From Gammaproteobacteria bacterium (GTDB taxonomy: Bacteria > Pseudomonadota > Gammaproteobacteria > UBA4575), in NCBI GenBank assembly GCA_013001685.1, contig JABDMD010000026.1:1-53471 (forward strand): 53,471 nucleotides of DNA. Direction: 5' to 3'. This document shows positions 42,091-51,411 of this stretch, in pieces. The notes beneath the pieces were generated by a model, which worked only from the letters and a program-made list of their open reading frames with translations, did no database searches and was not told the DNA's origin. A program made the translations under genes and the position numbers. Positions within the stretch are counted from its first letter, which is position 1. Each line of letters starts with the position of its first letter.

Positions 42091-42672
42091 TTACCTGGGC
42101 CTCATATTAGAGGCAATGATTGAAATCTCATCGTCTGCAATATTCTCTTTAAAATCGACACTTAACTCTTTTATGTAGCCATACTTTTCATCATAAGCAA
42201 TGCTTAAGTCTGCTGGATTTTTTTCCAGAGCCTGCTCAACAAATGAAAACATGCCTTCAATAGTATTAAAGTCTCCATAGTGTTGAGGGTCTACCTCATC
42301 ACCGGTATCCGCATAACGCACGGTTTCAACCTTGTCATCTTTAACTTCAAATACCATCATTCGAACTACTTCAGGAACGCAGTAGCAGATTTTCTGCATT
42401 TCTATTTCGTAGTCACTAATTCCATGAGCCAGCCATTTTTCTCGGTTCCTCTGAACCTCAGAAGTGATATCACTTGAAGTTGCTTTAGTACTTTCTGGCG
42501 TTACAGTTTTGGCGACTTCTTTTTCAACTGTTTTAGCCGGTTCTTCATCTTTTTTACCACCACATGCGCTCATAGAAAAAATGATGCTGCATGTAAATAA
42601 GATACAAGCGTACTTAATTAAACCCTTCAAATAATTCGACTTAGATGTTTCATATAAATTAGTGAGTGACAT
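42091..42672 (-). CDS. DUF6174-like lipoprotein
   Basis: A 193-residue protein with a hydrophobic segment 23-35 and lipobox SMSAC (lipidated C37), preceded by a long, partly basic N-region. The C-terminal half (W-L-x-H-G-I-S-DYEIEMQKICYC through SIAYDEKYGYIKELSVD) matches the DUF6174 pattern of exported proteins with unknown function. The ribosome-binding site aaggagctcaaa supports the ATG at 42672. Between the metallopeptidase and the VWA operon, leftward. Confidence 0.78.
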   Translation of the reverse strand: MSLTNLYETSKSNYLKGLIKYACILFTCSIIFSMSACGGKKDEEPAKTVEKEVAKTVTPESTKATSSDITSEVQRNREKWLAHGISDYEIEMQKICYCVPEVVRMMVFEVKDDKVETVRYADTGDEVDPQHYGDFNTIEGMFSFVEQALEKNPADLSIAYDEKYGYIKELSVDFKENIADDEISIIASNMRPR

Positions 42673-42874
42673 TTTGAGCTCCTTTTAAAAGCAGGCCTAT
42701 GTCGAAGCAATAAACGGTAGTTTTCTCACGACAAAGTGCGGCATGAATATTTTTGTGGAATAGTTAAAATTTCGATTAAAAGCCTATCTGATTCAGACAG
42801 TTAATCACAGTATGCGACAACTCTACATCGAGTTCTAGGTAATGGGTATGAATAGGCCCTATCAGTGGAGGGGG
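42673..42874. other. Intergenic between VWA operon and the lipoprotein
   Basis: 202 bp. No clear hairpin terminator was found after the last VWA gene, and no ORF. It probably contains the promoter of the lipoprotein gene. Confidence 0.35.
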
Positions 42875-43882
42875 TTAGCGCGAATGTGAATTTAGGCCCA
42901 CAAAAGTTCCGCCATTTTGTTCGCATAAGGCACGCATTAAAGTAGCAAAGCGAACACCGGTGCCTTGTTCACTATCTGGTCGGCTAAACTGGATGGGAAA
43001 GCCAACTGCATGAATACGAACTCGGCGATTTCCTTTCTTATTTTTTGGATTAAGTCTGTTCACTTCCCGTAATACAGATTGAATAGAAGGTCCTGTAAAT
43101 TCATCTCCAAACACATATAAGCTAATTTTTTTGTTTTTAGAATAAAAAGTATTAATCGCAGCGTTAATACCTTCAACCGGACTACTGTTACTAAATGCTT
43201 GCCATTTGCGCAAGCGTTTTATAATGGCATTTCTTCGCGCAGGTGTATCAGGTATCCATTTACCTGCATACTGAGTAAACATATATTCACCCATATCATT
43301 CATTACCTGAATGCCTTTAACTTTTGGATAAATGTCTAATACCTCAGAAAGTTTTTGCACTACCGACCCCCAACCGTGGTTAAACATGCTGCCTGAGGTA
43401 TCGATAATAAAAATTATATATTCACTATCTACAGGAATCCCGCCGACGGTATCATCCAGTTCACTGCTTGAGACAGGTTCTTGTTGCTGTAAGCGTCTCA
43501 TTTCTTCACTTAATTCTTGTTTAGCTGCTGCGAGTTGTTGTTCGATTTTGTTTTGTATGGTTGAGCTATCTTTTGATGCTGAATATTGTCCTAGTATAGA
43601 AGAAAGGTCGCCTTGTAATAGCGCAACTTTTTCAATTTCTTTGGCTACCTGTTCTTTCTTGCTTACAAGTTCTCGATTTAAAATATGCGTCTCCCCTCTT
43701 ATTTCAAATAGCTCTTCCTGTAATTTAGATACAACACTTACAAGGTTTTCTGTGTATTCTTCAAAGATAATCGGTTCCGCAGTTTTCGAAAGAACTAGTA
43801 ATAATATAAGCGCACCAAACCCACAACATACACAGTCTAAAAATGACAAGCTAAATGTTTCTATATTTCTACGAGGTTTCAT
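42875..43882 (-). CDS. ExbD/TolR-like TM plus VWA domain protein (second)
   Basis: 335 residues. N-terminal membrane helix 10-32 contains FSLSFLDCVCCGFGALILL, with D16 in the position of the membrane aspartate of ExbD/TolR/MotB (VTPFIDVMLV in ExbD). Then a coiled coil (about 45-135) and a VWA domain with complete MIDAS start DTSGS at 161-165 and IHAVGFPIQ downstream. The VWA domain should be periplasmic by analogy with ExbD topology. Last gene of the cluster, 23 bp after its paralogue. Confidence 0.8.
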   Translation of the reverse strand: MKPRRNIETFSLSFLDCVCCGFGALILLLVLSKTAEPIIFEEYTENLVSVVSKLQEELFEIRGETHILNRELVSKKEQVAKEIEKVALLQGDLSSILGQYSASKDSSTIQNKIEQQLAAAKQELSEEMRRLQQQEPVSSSELDDTVGGIPVDSEYIIFIIDTSGSMFNHGWGSVVQKLSEVLDIYPKVKGIQVMNDMGEYMFTQYAGKWIPDTPARRNAIIKRLRKWQAFSNSSPVEGINAAINTFYSKNKKISLYVFGDEFTGPSIQSVLREVNRLNPKNKKGNRRVRIHAVGFPIQFSRPDSEQGTGVRFATLMRALCEQNGGTFVGLNSHSR

Positions 43883-43905
43883 GATTATCTAATCAAAACT
43901 ATAGA

Positions 43906-44994
43906 TTAAGGCCAATCTTTTGATGGACTAAAAAATGCACCATTGGTTCGCTGTGCTAGTTTCCAATATTCACTAGATGCCTCAGGGTCGCCTTCCATAT
44001 GAAATAAAATAATATTTACCGGTACTCCCCCCGGTAATTTTTCTAAAGCTTTGCGATAGTGTTTTTTACGTTGTTTGGCACTAACAGTAGAACCAAAATT
44101 TGTAGACGATCCTTTTGTGGGCAAGCCATCTGTAAGCAAATAAATATTATCTGGTGGTGGTGATAGCTTATCGATACTTTCAAAGGCTTTATAAAGATTA
44201 GTGCCTTTTTCAGGCGCCATGCTAAATAAATTTTGTACTGCAGAATTTAAATGCTTGCCATTACCTCCATCTAGCCATTGTGCTCCATTAGTTTCATAAG
44301 TTGGGCTAGCAGTTTCATTAAAGCTATAGATTTGAAAATTACTTGTAGCTGGTATACGTGTAGTAATCCAGTCTACGGTATAAAGAACTTGTTGCCACTT
44401 TGCAGCGCGAATTCTTTCTTCTGGCGGTAAATTGCGAAAACGTAACACATTAATAATTCTATCGGCTAACATGCTGGCGGAACTGTCTACTAAGATTAAA
44501 ATTCTCTCTCCGCCCATTTTTAATCCTGTGAGGTATTGGCGTTGACCTTCTCCTGCAAATTGCTTTAAGCGATCACCTTCTAATTGTTTTTCCGCACCTC
44601 CTTCAAGACGTTGACTTTCTTCCTCAATTGACTTTAGATCAGCTTTAAGCGCTTCGATGTTTTTTAGTTTGGCAAGGGTGTCTTTATCTAACCTTGCGAG
44701 CTGAACTTTCTCTTGCTTAATTTTTTCAATAACTTCGTGTGTACGGCCTTGTGTTTCGACTAATTCATCATTTACTTCTTGCAGTGAATTTTTTAGTTCG
44801 ACTAAAAATATTTCAGCATCTTTAACTTCAACGTCCAGTTTTTTTACTTCTCCAGTAATGTTGTAATTAATTTTTTCTCTTCTTTCATAAGTATTTGCAT
44901 TAATAATCATAAAAAATAAAATTACCGCACCAAAACCACAAAGCATTACGTCTAAAAACGCTAGACTAAATACATTTGCGGATCTACGTTTCAT
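43906..44994 (-). CDS. ExbD/TolR-like TM plus VWA domain protein (first)
   Basis: 362 residues with the same plan as the next gene: basic start MKRRSANVFS, membrane helix about 10-32 (LAFLDVMLCGFGAVILFFMI) with D15, coiled coil about 45-132, then a VWA domain with MIDAS DSSAS at 170-174. The helix is strikingly like ExbD's FIDVMLVLLIIFM. The start overlaps the stop of the Hsp70-like gene by 11 bp, so translation is coupled. The two VWA proteins differ enough to be functionally distinct, perhaps forming a heteromer. Confidence 0.82.
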   Translation of the reverse strand: MKRRSANVFSLAFLDVMLCGFGAVILFFMIINANTYERREKINYNITGEVKKLDVEVKDAEIFLVELKNSLQEVNDELVETQGRTHEVIEKIKQEKVQLARLDKDTLAKLKNIEALKADLKSIEEESQRLEGGAEKQLEGDRLKQFAGEGQRQYLTGLKMGGERILILVDSSASMLADRIINVLRFRNLPPEERIRAAKWQQVLYTVDWITTRIPATSNFQIYSFNETASPTYETNGAQWLDGGNGKHLNSAVQNLFSMAPEKGTNLYKAFESIDKLSPPPDNIYLLTDGLPTKGSSTNFGSTVSAKQRKKHYRKALEKLPGGVPVNIILFHMEGDPEASSEYWKLAQRTNGAFFSPSKDWP

Positions 44995-46351
44995 TATTTA
45001 TTACTTTTATGAAGTGGCAGTTTATCTCACAGTCTTTTATATTTAACACATCGCCAATATTTGCTGTTGATATTGTTTTAATCAGATTATTGTTTAATAT
45101 GATAGACTGCTTAGTGAATGCATGTACTTCAACGTTTAGCCCGCTGGAAAATATTTTGCATAGGCTATCAGTACTTTTTTCTAGTAAGATTCTTGGTTCA
45201 GAAGCGACGCTGCTGTCAGCAATAAATAATTCCTGATGCAATGAATATGCATGTCCATTAATTAAAATATGCGTTGGAATGTTGGAAAGATTAGATAGTC
45301 TTCCGGGAGCGAAATCTAAAGAAGATGGACTTGAGGAATCTTGCCAGGATAAAGAGGTTGTGTAATGTATCTTTTCACCAGTTATGATTTCATTCCTACA
45401 ACGTAAAGCTTGTTCAGCTAAACTAATTTCTTCCAGCTGTACAATTGCGCACCCTGGCAGACTGGCTAAGAATTTGTAAAATCCGAATACCTGTTTGCAG
45501 GATGAAGAGCAAAATATAGCGATTTTATTGTGGCCATGAAAAAGTAGATTTAAATGTGCTGCAGTTTCCTCAAATAGTTTTTTATTGGCAGATTGTAGAT
45601 ATTCATTTTCAACCTGGATAGTAAAATGTTTTTCACCGATGCTTAATTTGCATTCAATTGAATCCTTCTCGCTTAGCGTGTTAACCCAGAGTGGTAATTT
45701 GTCAAAAAACTGTTGCTCGTCATCTGCTGCATGTAGTGGATCAAAACGGGTTTCCGCAATAAATTTCTTGGCTACAGCTTTTGCACAGTTATTGATAAAG
45801 CTCTGCAAACCATAATCAAGTATGCGACTAGGTTGCTTGAGAGATAGACCTATAACATCTTGATTTATTTCTGTAACTGCAAATTGTTGCTGTAGTAAGT
45901 CTAAAAATACCGCTTTACAATCTTTAGCAGGCTGTTGCATTGCCAGTGCTGCATTGCAAACTATTCCAGCAACATTGATAGAGAGCTTTTTGCAAATACC
46001 AAGTAACAATCCTAAGTCATGCTTGTCTAGGTTTACGGGTGTGATTAATATTGCCTCTTGGTCCGAATAGTTAGTTGAGTTCCAGATGTTTTCAAGATGA
46101 CGATATGCAATTTCTGCATTACTGATAATATGTTTTGTATCGCTATTTTCAGAAAGCTGGCTCCAAAAATTTATACTGCTTTCGCGCGGTCTAAGATAGG
46201 CTTGATGCTTGGCTTGTTCGCCTACCAGGATAGAATCATCTGATTCAATCAGTGCACAACTTACGCTGTTTGCGAGTATATTTTTACCATCACTTATGCG
46301 TACTCCACTGTCATAAAGTTCGATGATTACGATCGGCATTGCAGCAGACAC
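44984..46351 (-). CDS. Degenerate Hsp70-like protein with FHA-like tail
   Basis: 455 residues, no signal or membrane helix. The N-terminus reads as an Hsp70 N-lobe (SVSCALIESDDSILVGEQAK, HQAYLRPRESSINFWSQLS), but phosphate-1 (DLGTTN in Hsp70) is replaced by ELYDSG and phosphate-2 by FLDLLQQQFAV, so ATP hydrolysis is doubtful. The C-terminal 100 residues (355-455) look like an FHA fold: NNNLIKTISTANIGDVLNIK. Start GTG at 46351, or ATG 46339. Cytoplasmic; probably a regulatory or scaffold subunit. Confidence 0.6.
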   Translation of the reverse strand: MSAAMPIVIIELYDSGVRISDGKNILANSVSCALIESDDSILVGEQAKHQAYLRPRESSINFWSQLSENSDTKHIISNAEIAYRHLENIWNSTNYSDQEAILITPVNLDKHDLGLLLGICKKLSINVAGIVCNAALAMQQPAKDCKAVFLDLLQQQFAVTEINQDVIGLSLKQPSRILDYGLQSFINNCAKAVAKKFIAETRFDPLHAADDEQQFFDKLPLWVNTLSEKDSIECKLSIGEKHFTIQVENEYLQSANKKLFEETAAHLNLLFHGHNKIAIFCSSSCKQVFGFYKFLASLPGCAIVQLEEISLAEQALRCRNEIITGEKIHYTTSLSWQDSSSPSSLDFAPGRLSNLSNIPTHILINGHAYSLHQELFIADSSVASEPRILLEKSTDSLCKIFSSGLNVEVHAFTKQSIILNNNLIKTISTANIGDVLNIKDCEINCHFIKVINNET

Positions 46352-46362
46352 AACAATTCGCT

Positions 46363-47160
46363 CTAACTTACTTGTAGATGTCGAATTAGATTATTGTTGC
46401 AATAATTTTGTGTATCTAAAATAAACCGTTCTTGTAGAAGTTGTAATTGATGCACAATAAACATCAATACGATACTGATACACAAGGCAATTAATGTAGA
46501 GTTAAATGCCACACCCAGGCTTTCGGTTACTCCAGCAATATCACCTTCAACTGCTTTGTGTGCTTGGCCTAATGCATCGCCAATACCACGTACTGTACCT
46601 AAAAAACCAATTGATGGAATTGCCCAGGTAATATAACGGATAATCGATAGCTCAGAATCCAAGCGTTCTGATTCAGATTCGCAGACAGTAATAGCAGCAG
46701 AAGAAACATCTTGAATATTTTCTGTCGAGCTAAATCGATGCAGTGCGATAGTTAACGCTCTCGGCAATAAATATTTTTGCTCTTCCTCAGGTAGAGTTTG
46801 TATTTGTCTAGCTAACTCACGAGTATCTTGTGGTAAAAACTTTATGCCGTCTTTAGCATATAGAATGTCCTTGTCTAATAAGCTGCGTTCACGAAATAAA
46901 TTAGTACCCTTGTAAGCCATGATAAACAGCGACCAAAACATTAATATGAAGCAAGCTTCTTGCTCGTAATCACGGATTAACACATATATAGAACGTTTAG
47001 GAACATAGTCTTTATCAACTTTAAGTTGTGCTGCTTGCTGTTCTAATTCTGCTTCAGCGTTGGGCCGAATAACAGCAACATAAGCTGCATGCACAACGAT
47101 AATAATAATTAGCAGACTAAAAATCTGATAAATAAATTCAAATGGAAAATGTTTTTTCAT
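46363..47160 (-). CDS. MotA/TolQ/ExbB-type proton channel subunit
   Basis: 265 residues with four predicted membrane helices (about 10-30, 68-84, 175-195, 218-240). The MotA_ExbB domain is clear in YITWAIPSIGFLGTVRGIGDA and GVAFNSTLIALCISIVLMF; T189 and T222 match the channel threonines of TolQ/ExbB. A cytoplasmic helical domain (about 90-170) lies between helices 2 and 3. It would pair with the Asp-bearing helices of the two VWA proteins to form a proton-driven motor. Confidence 0.88.
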   Translation of the reverse strand: MKKHFPFEFIYQIFSLLIIIIVVHAAYVAVIRPNAEAELEQQAAQLKVDKDYVPKRSIYVLIRDYEQEACFILMFWSLFIMAYKGTNLFRERSLLDKDILYAKDGIKFLPQDTRELARQIQTLPEEEQKYLLPRALTIALHRFSSTENIQDVSSAAITVCESESERLDSELSIIRYITWAIPSIGFLGTVRGIGDALGQAHKAVEGDIAGVTESLGVAFNSTLIALCISIVLMFIVHQLQLLQERFILDTQNYCNNNLIRHLQVS

Positions 47161-47162
47161 TT

Positions 47163-47399
47163 TTAAATATCGTTTGGAAATGCAACAGGTTTATCTGCTG
47201 AAACTTCTTCTGATGGTATAAATTCTTCCAGTGTTTTTACTTGCCTTCGTTTGCTAACACCAATTTTATTATTAGATTTAGAGTTATCAGCTTTTTGCTC
47301 TTTTTTTGTTTCATTTTTTTGTTCGTTTTCATCAGCTGCGAAATTGACAATAGGTAAGCATAGCAGTGTGAACAGTACAAATAGATAACGTGTAATCAT
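47163..47399 (-). CDS. Small exported Lys/Glu-rich protein
   Basis: 78 residues: signal peptide 1-21 (hydrophobic 5-19, cleavage after NFA), then a highly charged, probably unstructured tail (KKEQKADNSKSNNK, KRRQVKTLEEF). No known family. It lies between the FGE-fold protein and the channel gene with gaps of 6 and 2 bp, so it belongs to the same transcript; perhaps a periplasmic linker or chaperone. Confidence 0.65.
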   Translation of the reverse strand: MITRYLFVLFTLLCLPIVNFAADENEQKNETKKEQKADNSKSNNKIGVSKRRQVKTLEEFIPSEEVSADKPVAFPNDI

Positions 47400-47405
47400 A
47401 ATCTA

Positions 47406-49823
47406 TTAGTCTATGTACTTCGCAATACGAAAGCCAACGTCAATGCGTGTGTCGTTATCACGATCACGATAACTAAGGCGTGTACTGCTTAAGTCACCAC
47501 GCATCCAAGATGCACCACGTATAACATGCTTATTATCTATAGCCTGGCCTATTACTGGGCCCGTGGGGTCGGTAAATATTTCATCACTTAAGCTAGGGTA
47601 GATACTGTGGTAGTCATGACACCATTCGGCTACATTGCCACCCATGTCATAAATACCAAAAAAATTAGCTTTAAAACTACCTACTGGTGATGCAGCAATA
47701 AAGCCATCATTGTAATCAGGAAAAACAGGGTCGAGTAACTCTGCTGCAGATTGATCAGCGTAATTACCACTGACTTGAGTGGGTGGGAAGCTATTGCCCC
47801 ACTCATAACGGTACATGCTATTGCTACTTTGTATACGCGCTACCCATTCCCATTCACTTTCGGTAAGTAGTCGATAACCAGTAGGAATAGGATTTTTTGC
47901 AATCAAGGTGCCACTTTCTTCACGGTAAACTTTATTTAGTCCATCTTTTTCACTTAGCCAGTTGCAGTACATGGCTGCATCTTCCCATCTTACATTTACT
48001 ACAGGTAAATCATCCATAGATAAGTCGTGACTTTTATATGAACCCGAATCATGGCTATTCCTAAAAGCTGTAAATTGTTGATTTGTTATTTCATGAACGC
48101 TTACATAAAATGGCCTAACTAGTTCAACAGAATGTAAGGTTTCATTTGAGCGGCGTCCTTGTTCGCGCCGTGGCGCACCCATAGAAAATTTTCCACCGAA
48201 AATTAATTTTAATTCTTGTCCTTCAGAGGTATGCAGAGTTTTCGGCTTACTTACCTTGGTTGTGCTTGTGATACGCGAAAGGCTAATATCAAAAACCTGC
48301 GGTGCATTAGGTTCTGGTGAAATCATTTTTGCATACACCTCATAGCCGGACTTTCTAATTTCTAGTCGTTGGCTTGTGCTAGGAAGTGATAATTTTACAT
48401 TGCCATTACCTGCAAATTTTCCATTGATAAATACTTCCGCGTCTGCAGGTTCTACATTTAATACAACAGTTCCTAAAATAGCTTCTAGTGTTGCTGAAAT
48501 GTTTTGTTGTTCCCCAGGCTTTAAAGTAACACTCTGTTGATTTGGCCGAAATCCAGGTTTGGAAAGTGTGATGTTATGTTCTGTATTTGGGTTTAAACGT
48601 ACTGTAAAAGGCGTTATACCTTGTTCTCCTCCTGCGATCGAAACAGTAGCTTTTGTAGGCGTACTAGTTATTACCAAATGACTTGGACTGGTAAACAATT
48701 CTGCAACAGGGAGTTCAAATGGCAGACTGGCATCAATAAAAAAATCTTTTACATAAGGCATATAATCTTGATGACGTAAATCAAGACTATATTGACCAGA
48801 GTCGAGTTCTAATGTTTGTGGCGTTAAACCTTTACTATCGCCATTTAACCAAATTTCGGCACCAGTAGGCTTAGAGTCGATAACTACATTAGCCCAATCT
48901 GGAAGCAACTCAATATTTAATTGTTGTTTAGCTTCTTTACCTTCAATAACAAGTTGAGTTGTATAGGGTTGATAACGTCTTGCACTGGCTGCAAGTGTGT
49001 AGGTTCCTGCCTCAAGTTCTAAAGCATTAATAGGCGTGTTGCCATATTTTTTGCCATTAATAGTCACTTCTACATGTTCAATAGGATTGCTAGAAATGTT
49101 TAAATAGCCTGGTTTCTTTACTAAAGTAAATGACAAAGTCTGTGATTGATGTTTACTTACCTTTATCTCTTGTTTTAATGATTGGTAACCAGACTTCTCA
49201 ACTTGGACAAAATAATTCCCAGGCTGTACTAAATAACGATCTCGCACTTTGATCGGCCAAATTTTTCCATGCAATGCAACTCGATCAGGTGTGGGTTCAA
49301 TCTCGAGTAGCAAGCTCTTGGCTGTAAAAATATAGCTTAAAACAACCGCCAATAAACCAAACAGTAAAAATCCGATGAAAGAAAAAAAACGTAAGAAGCT
49401 TCTGTTGGGTTTCTTTTGTACCGTTGACTCTGATGGAATAATAGGCTCAATAAGTTCACCATCAGAAGCAATTGCTTCGTTTCTAGAAACTAAGTGTGAG
49501 TCATCTTCATACAAAGAGATAGAAAGAGTGTTGCCAATAAGTTCACAATGAAATGCAGTGTCTTCTATTTCTAAAATATCATCATGTTGAATTTCTTTTT
49601 GACCATTGACAGTTTCATTATTGAGAAGAATTTTGATTTTAGAATTTTCCGTATCCACATAAGCACGATTCACAATGACAATTAAGAATGCTGGTTCAGA
49701 GCTACCCGATTCTCTAGAAATTTCTATATCTGCGTTTGGGTGCGAACCTATAGATAATGGGAAGTCTGCATGGGTATAAAACCTCGGTCCCTTGTGGTCG
49801 CTTATGCAGACTTGCTCAATCAT
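47406..49823 (-). CDS. FHA-like / TM / PEGA / FGE-fold protein
   Basis: 805 residues, membrane anchored. Residues 1-100 look like an FHA-type beta-sandwich (PLSIGSHPNADIEIS, then LLNNETVNGQKEIQHDDILEI). One membrane helix 145-167. Then about five PEGA-like repeats (171-235, 239-306, 310-375, 381-447, 450-517), then a formylglycine-generating-enzyme/sulfatase-modifying fold 538-803 (GGKFSMGAPRREQGRR, HEITNQQF, GYRLLTESEWEWVAR, GNVAEWCHDY, GFRIAKYID). The FGE Cys pair near GGSWLCHxxYC is replaced by GASWMRGDLSS, so it is probably not enzymatic. FHA part cytoplasmic, rest periplasmic. Confidence 0.8.
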   Translation of the reverse strand: MIEQVCISDHKGPRFYTHADFPLSIGSHPNADIEISRESGSSEPAFLIVIVNRAYVDTENSKIKILLNNETVNGQKEIQHDDILEIEDTAFHCELIGNTLSISLYEDDSHLVSRNEAIASDGELIEPIIPSESTVQKKPNRSFLRFFSFIGFLLFGLLAVVLSYIFTAKSLLLEIEPTPDRVALHGKIWPIKVRDRYLVQPGNYFVQVEKSGYQSLKQEIKVSKHQSQTLSFTLVKKPGYLNISSNPIEHVEVTINGKKYGNTPINALELEAGTYTLAASARRYQPYTTQLVIEGKEAKQQLNIELLPDWANVVIDSKPTGAEIWLNGDSKGLTPQTLELDSGQYSLDLRHQDYMPYVKDFFIDASLPFELPVAELFTSPSHLVITSTPTKATVSIAGGEQGITPFTVRLNPNTEHNITLSKPGFRPNQQSVTLKPGEQQNISATLEAILGTVVLNVEPADAEVFINGKFAGNGNVKLSLPSTSQRLEIRKSGYEVYAKMISPEPNAPQVFDISLSRITSTTKVSKPKTLHTSEGQELKLIFGGKFSMGAPRREQGRRSNETLHSVELVRPFYVSVHEITNQQFTAFRNSHDSGSYKSHDLSMDDLPVVNVRWEDAAMYCNWLSEKDGLNKVYREESGTLIAKNPIPTGYRLLTESEWEWVARIQSSNSMYRYEWGNSFPPTQVSGNYADQSAAELLDPVFPDYNDGFIAASPVGSFKANFFGIYDMGGNVAEWCHDYHSIYPSLSDEIFTDPTGPVIGQAIDNKHVIRGASWMRGDLSSTRLSYRDRDNDTRIDVGFRIAKYID

Positions 49824-49863
49824 CTTGGTATAATTTTAATTACTAAGTTATGTTGTATAAAAA

Positions 49864-51411
49864 TCAAATGGGTTCATTGCAACTTATGCTAACGGTTTTG
49901 CTGGGCATTTCCGCAGTTACTGTAACCACCTTTCTTACATCACGATAACCTGAGCGTGATCCTACAATAGTGTACTTACCCATCTTAAGCCCTACTTTGC
50001 GTTGGTCAAATTTTCCAAACTTACCAACTTTGAAAATAGCAACCTCGGTTTGATTGTCGGATTGTAAGGTAATTGAAATAGGCTGATTGGCAATCGATAT
50101 TAACTCTTTGAGCGTTGCGGTACGTTGTTCAATGTTACTGCCAGGATTGTTAATGGTTGCGATTTCATCTAGCAATTGCTTAGCTTCATTGCTTACGTTT
50201 TCAGTGCTAAGACGTAACTTGTTATCAATATACCCAGCAAGTTTAGTAAGTATGGTTTCTCGTTGCCGACTACGTTCTAGCCCTTGCTTGGCAGAAGATG
50301 AATTGGGCAAAAGTACGAGCATTTGTTCATAGCTTTTCGCAGCATTACCCCAGTCTTGTGTATCTTCAAAATGCTGAGCTTCGATTGTCAAAGTATCAAG
50401 TTTCTCACTGCGTATCGCTTGCTCAACTGAGGCTATACCCTGTTTTGCTATGTCAGAATTGGGCGATAGTTTTTGTGCTGTTGTAAACGCTGCACGAGCA
50501 TCACCGTACTGACGAGCTTTGAGAGACTTATACCCTTGGTTAATTAAGCGTGCAAACTCATTTTGAGTTAATCGATTAGAAACTCTGTCTAATGCAGCTT
50601 TTGCTTCAGGTGATAACGGGTCTAATTCAGTAGCTTTTTGATAGCTTGTTTTGGCATCGCTAAAGCGATTTGCAGCCTCTAGCTTTCCGCCTTGATCTAG
50701 CAAGGCATACAACTCTTTTATCGTTTCTGCTCGCTTTAGTCCATTTATAGCTTGCGAATTATTTGCATCTATCGATTTTGCTAACTGAAAATGAACAATT
50801 GCAGTATCTTTTTCAGCTTGAGTTAAAGCTAACTCACCTTTTTCTAAATGTTTTGAGAGTGTTGGAGCAATTTGCAGCTCTAAATCATCCAACACCGTCA
50901 CTGTATCTTTATAAGCTGCGATTGCTCGTGGGTATTCTGTTTTGCGAAAATGCTCGTCACCATTAGAACCTAGTGATAGTGCAAATTTAAATTCCTCGCT
51001 AGCCCATTTTTGTACTGCCTTGCTTTCTAGCAGATTTTGTTTTTCTATAAGCTGCAGTAATAATGCTTCTGCTTCTTGTTTTACTGCACTTAGTTCTTCT
51101 GGGGACAATTCTACAAGCGGTTCTTGTAAAGGTTCCGATACAGGAATTTCTTCTATTGCCTCCGGCAGCTCTTCAAAAGACGGTGTTTCTATTTGCGTTT
51201 GATCTGCAACTGTATTTGCATTGCGTATTTCATCAACATACTTAGGTAAGAATAAGAAAACTACTAATGCACAAAGCAACAATAATATAAAAGCAAACCA
51301 TAAAATAGTTTTGCTATTTAAGTTTTGTTTTGATTCCTTGCTCCGCTTTGTGGATTGTTGCAGGGTTTCAAAATCAATTGCTTCGATTGGAGTTGCATCT
51401 TTGTCATGCAT
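49864..51411 (-). CDS. Membrane-anchored TPR protein with PEGA-like tail
   Basis: 515 residues. A short cytoplasmic start, one membrane helix 36-56, an acidic linker (60-115), tetratricopeptide repeats about 150-390 (NRFSDAKTSYQKATELDPLSP, RQYGDARAAFTTAQKLSPNS, WGNAAKSYEQMLVLLPNSSS), then a C-terminal beta domain about 435-510 resembling PEGA (MGKYTIVGSRSGYRDVRKVVTV). TPR and PEGA parts are periplasmic by the inside-positive rule. Probably a protein-protein scaffold; 40 bp from the FGE-fold gene. Confidence 0.8.
   Translation of the reverse strand: MHDKDATPIEAIDFETLQQSTKRSKESKQNLNSKTILWFAFILLLLCALVVFLFLPKYVDEIRNANTVADQTQIETPSFEELPEAIEEIPVSEPLQEPLVELSPEELSAVKQEAEALLLQLIEKQNLLESKAVQKWASEEFKFALSLGSNGDEHFRKTEYPRAIAAYKDTVTVLDDLELQIAPTLSKHLEKGELALTQAEKDTAIVHFQLAKSIDANNSQAINGLKRAETIKELYALLDQGGKLEAANRFSDAKTSYQKATELDPLSPEAKAALDRVSNRLTQNEFARLINQGYKSLKARQYGDARAAFTTAQKLSPNSDIAKQGIASVEQAIRSEKLDTLTIEAQHFEDTQDWGNAAKSYEQMLVLLPNSSSAKQGLERSRQRETILTKLAGYIDNKLRLSTENVSNEAKQLLDEIATINNPGSNIEQRTATLKELISIANQPISITLQSDNQTEVAIFKVGKFGKFDQRKVGLKMGKYTIVGSRSGYRDVRKVVTVTAEMPSKTVSISCNEPI

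Noticed and set aside
42875-47160. Zorya-type phage-defence motor (ZorA/ZorB-like)
   Set aside because: The channel is MotA/TolQ-like, but the partners carry VWA domains and lack the OmpA-like peptidoglycan domain of ZorB, and there is no ZorC, ZorD helicase or ZorE nuclease nearby.
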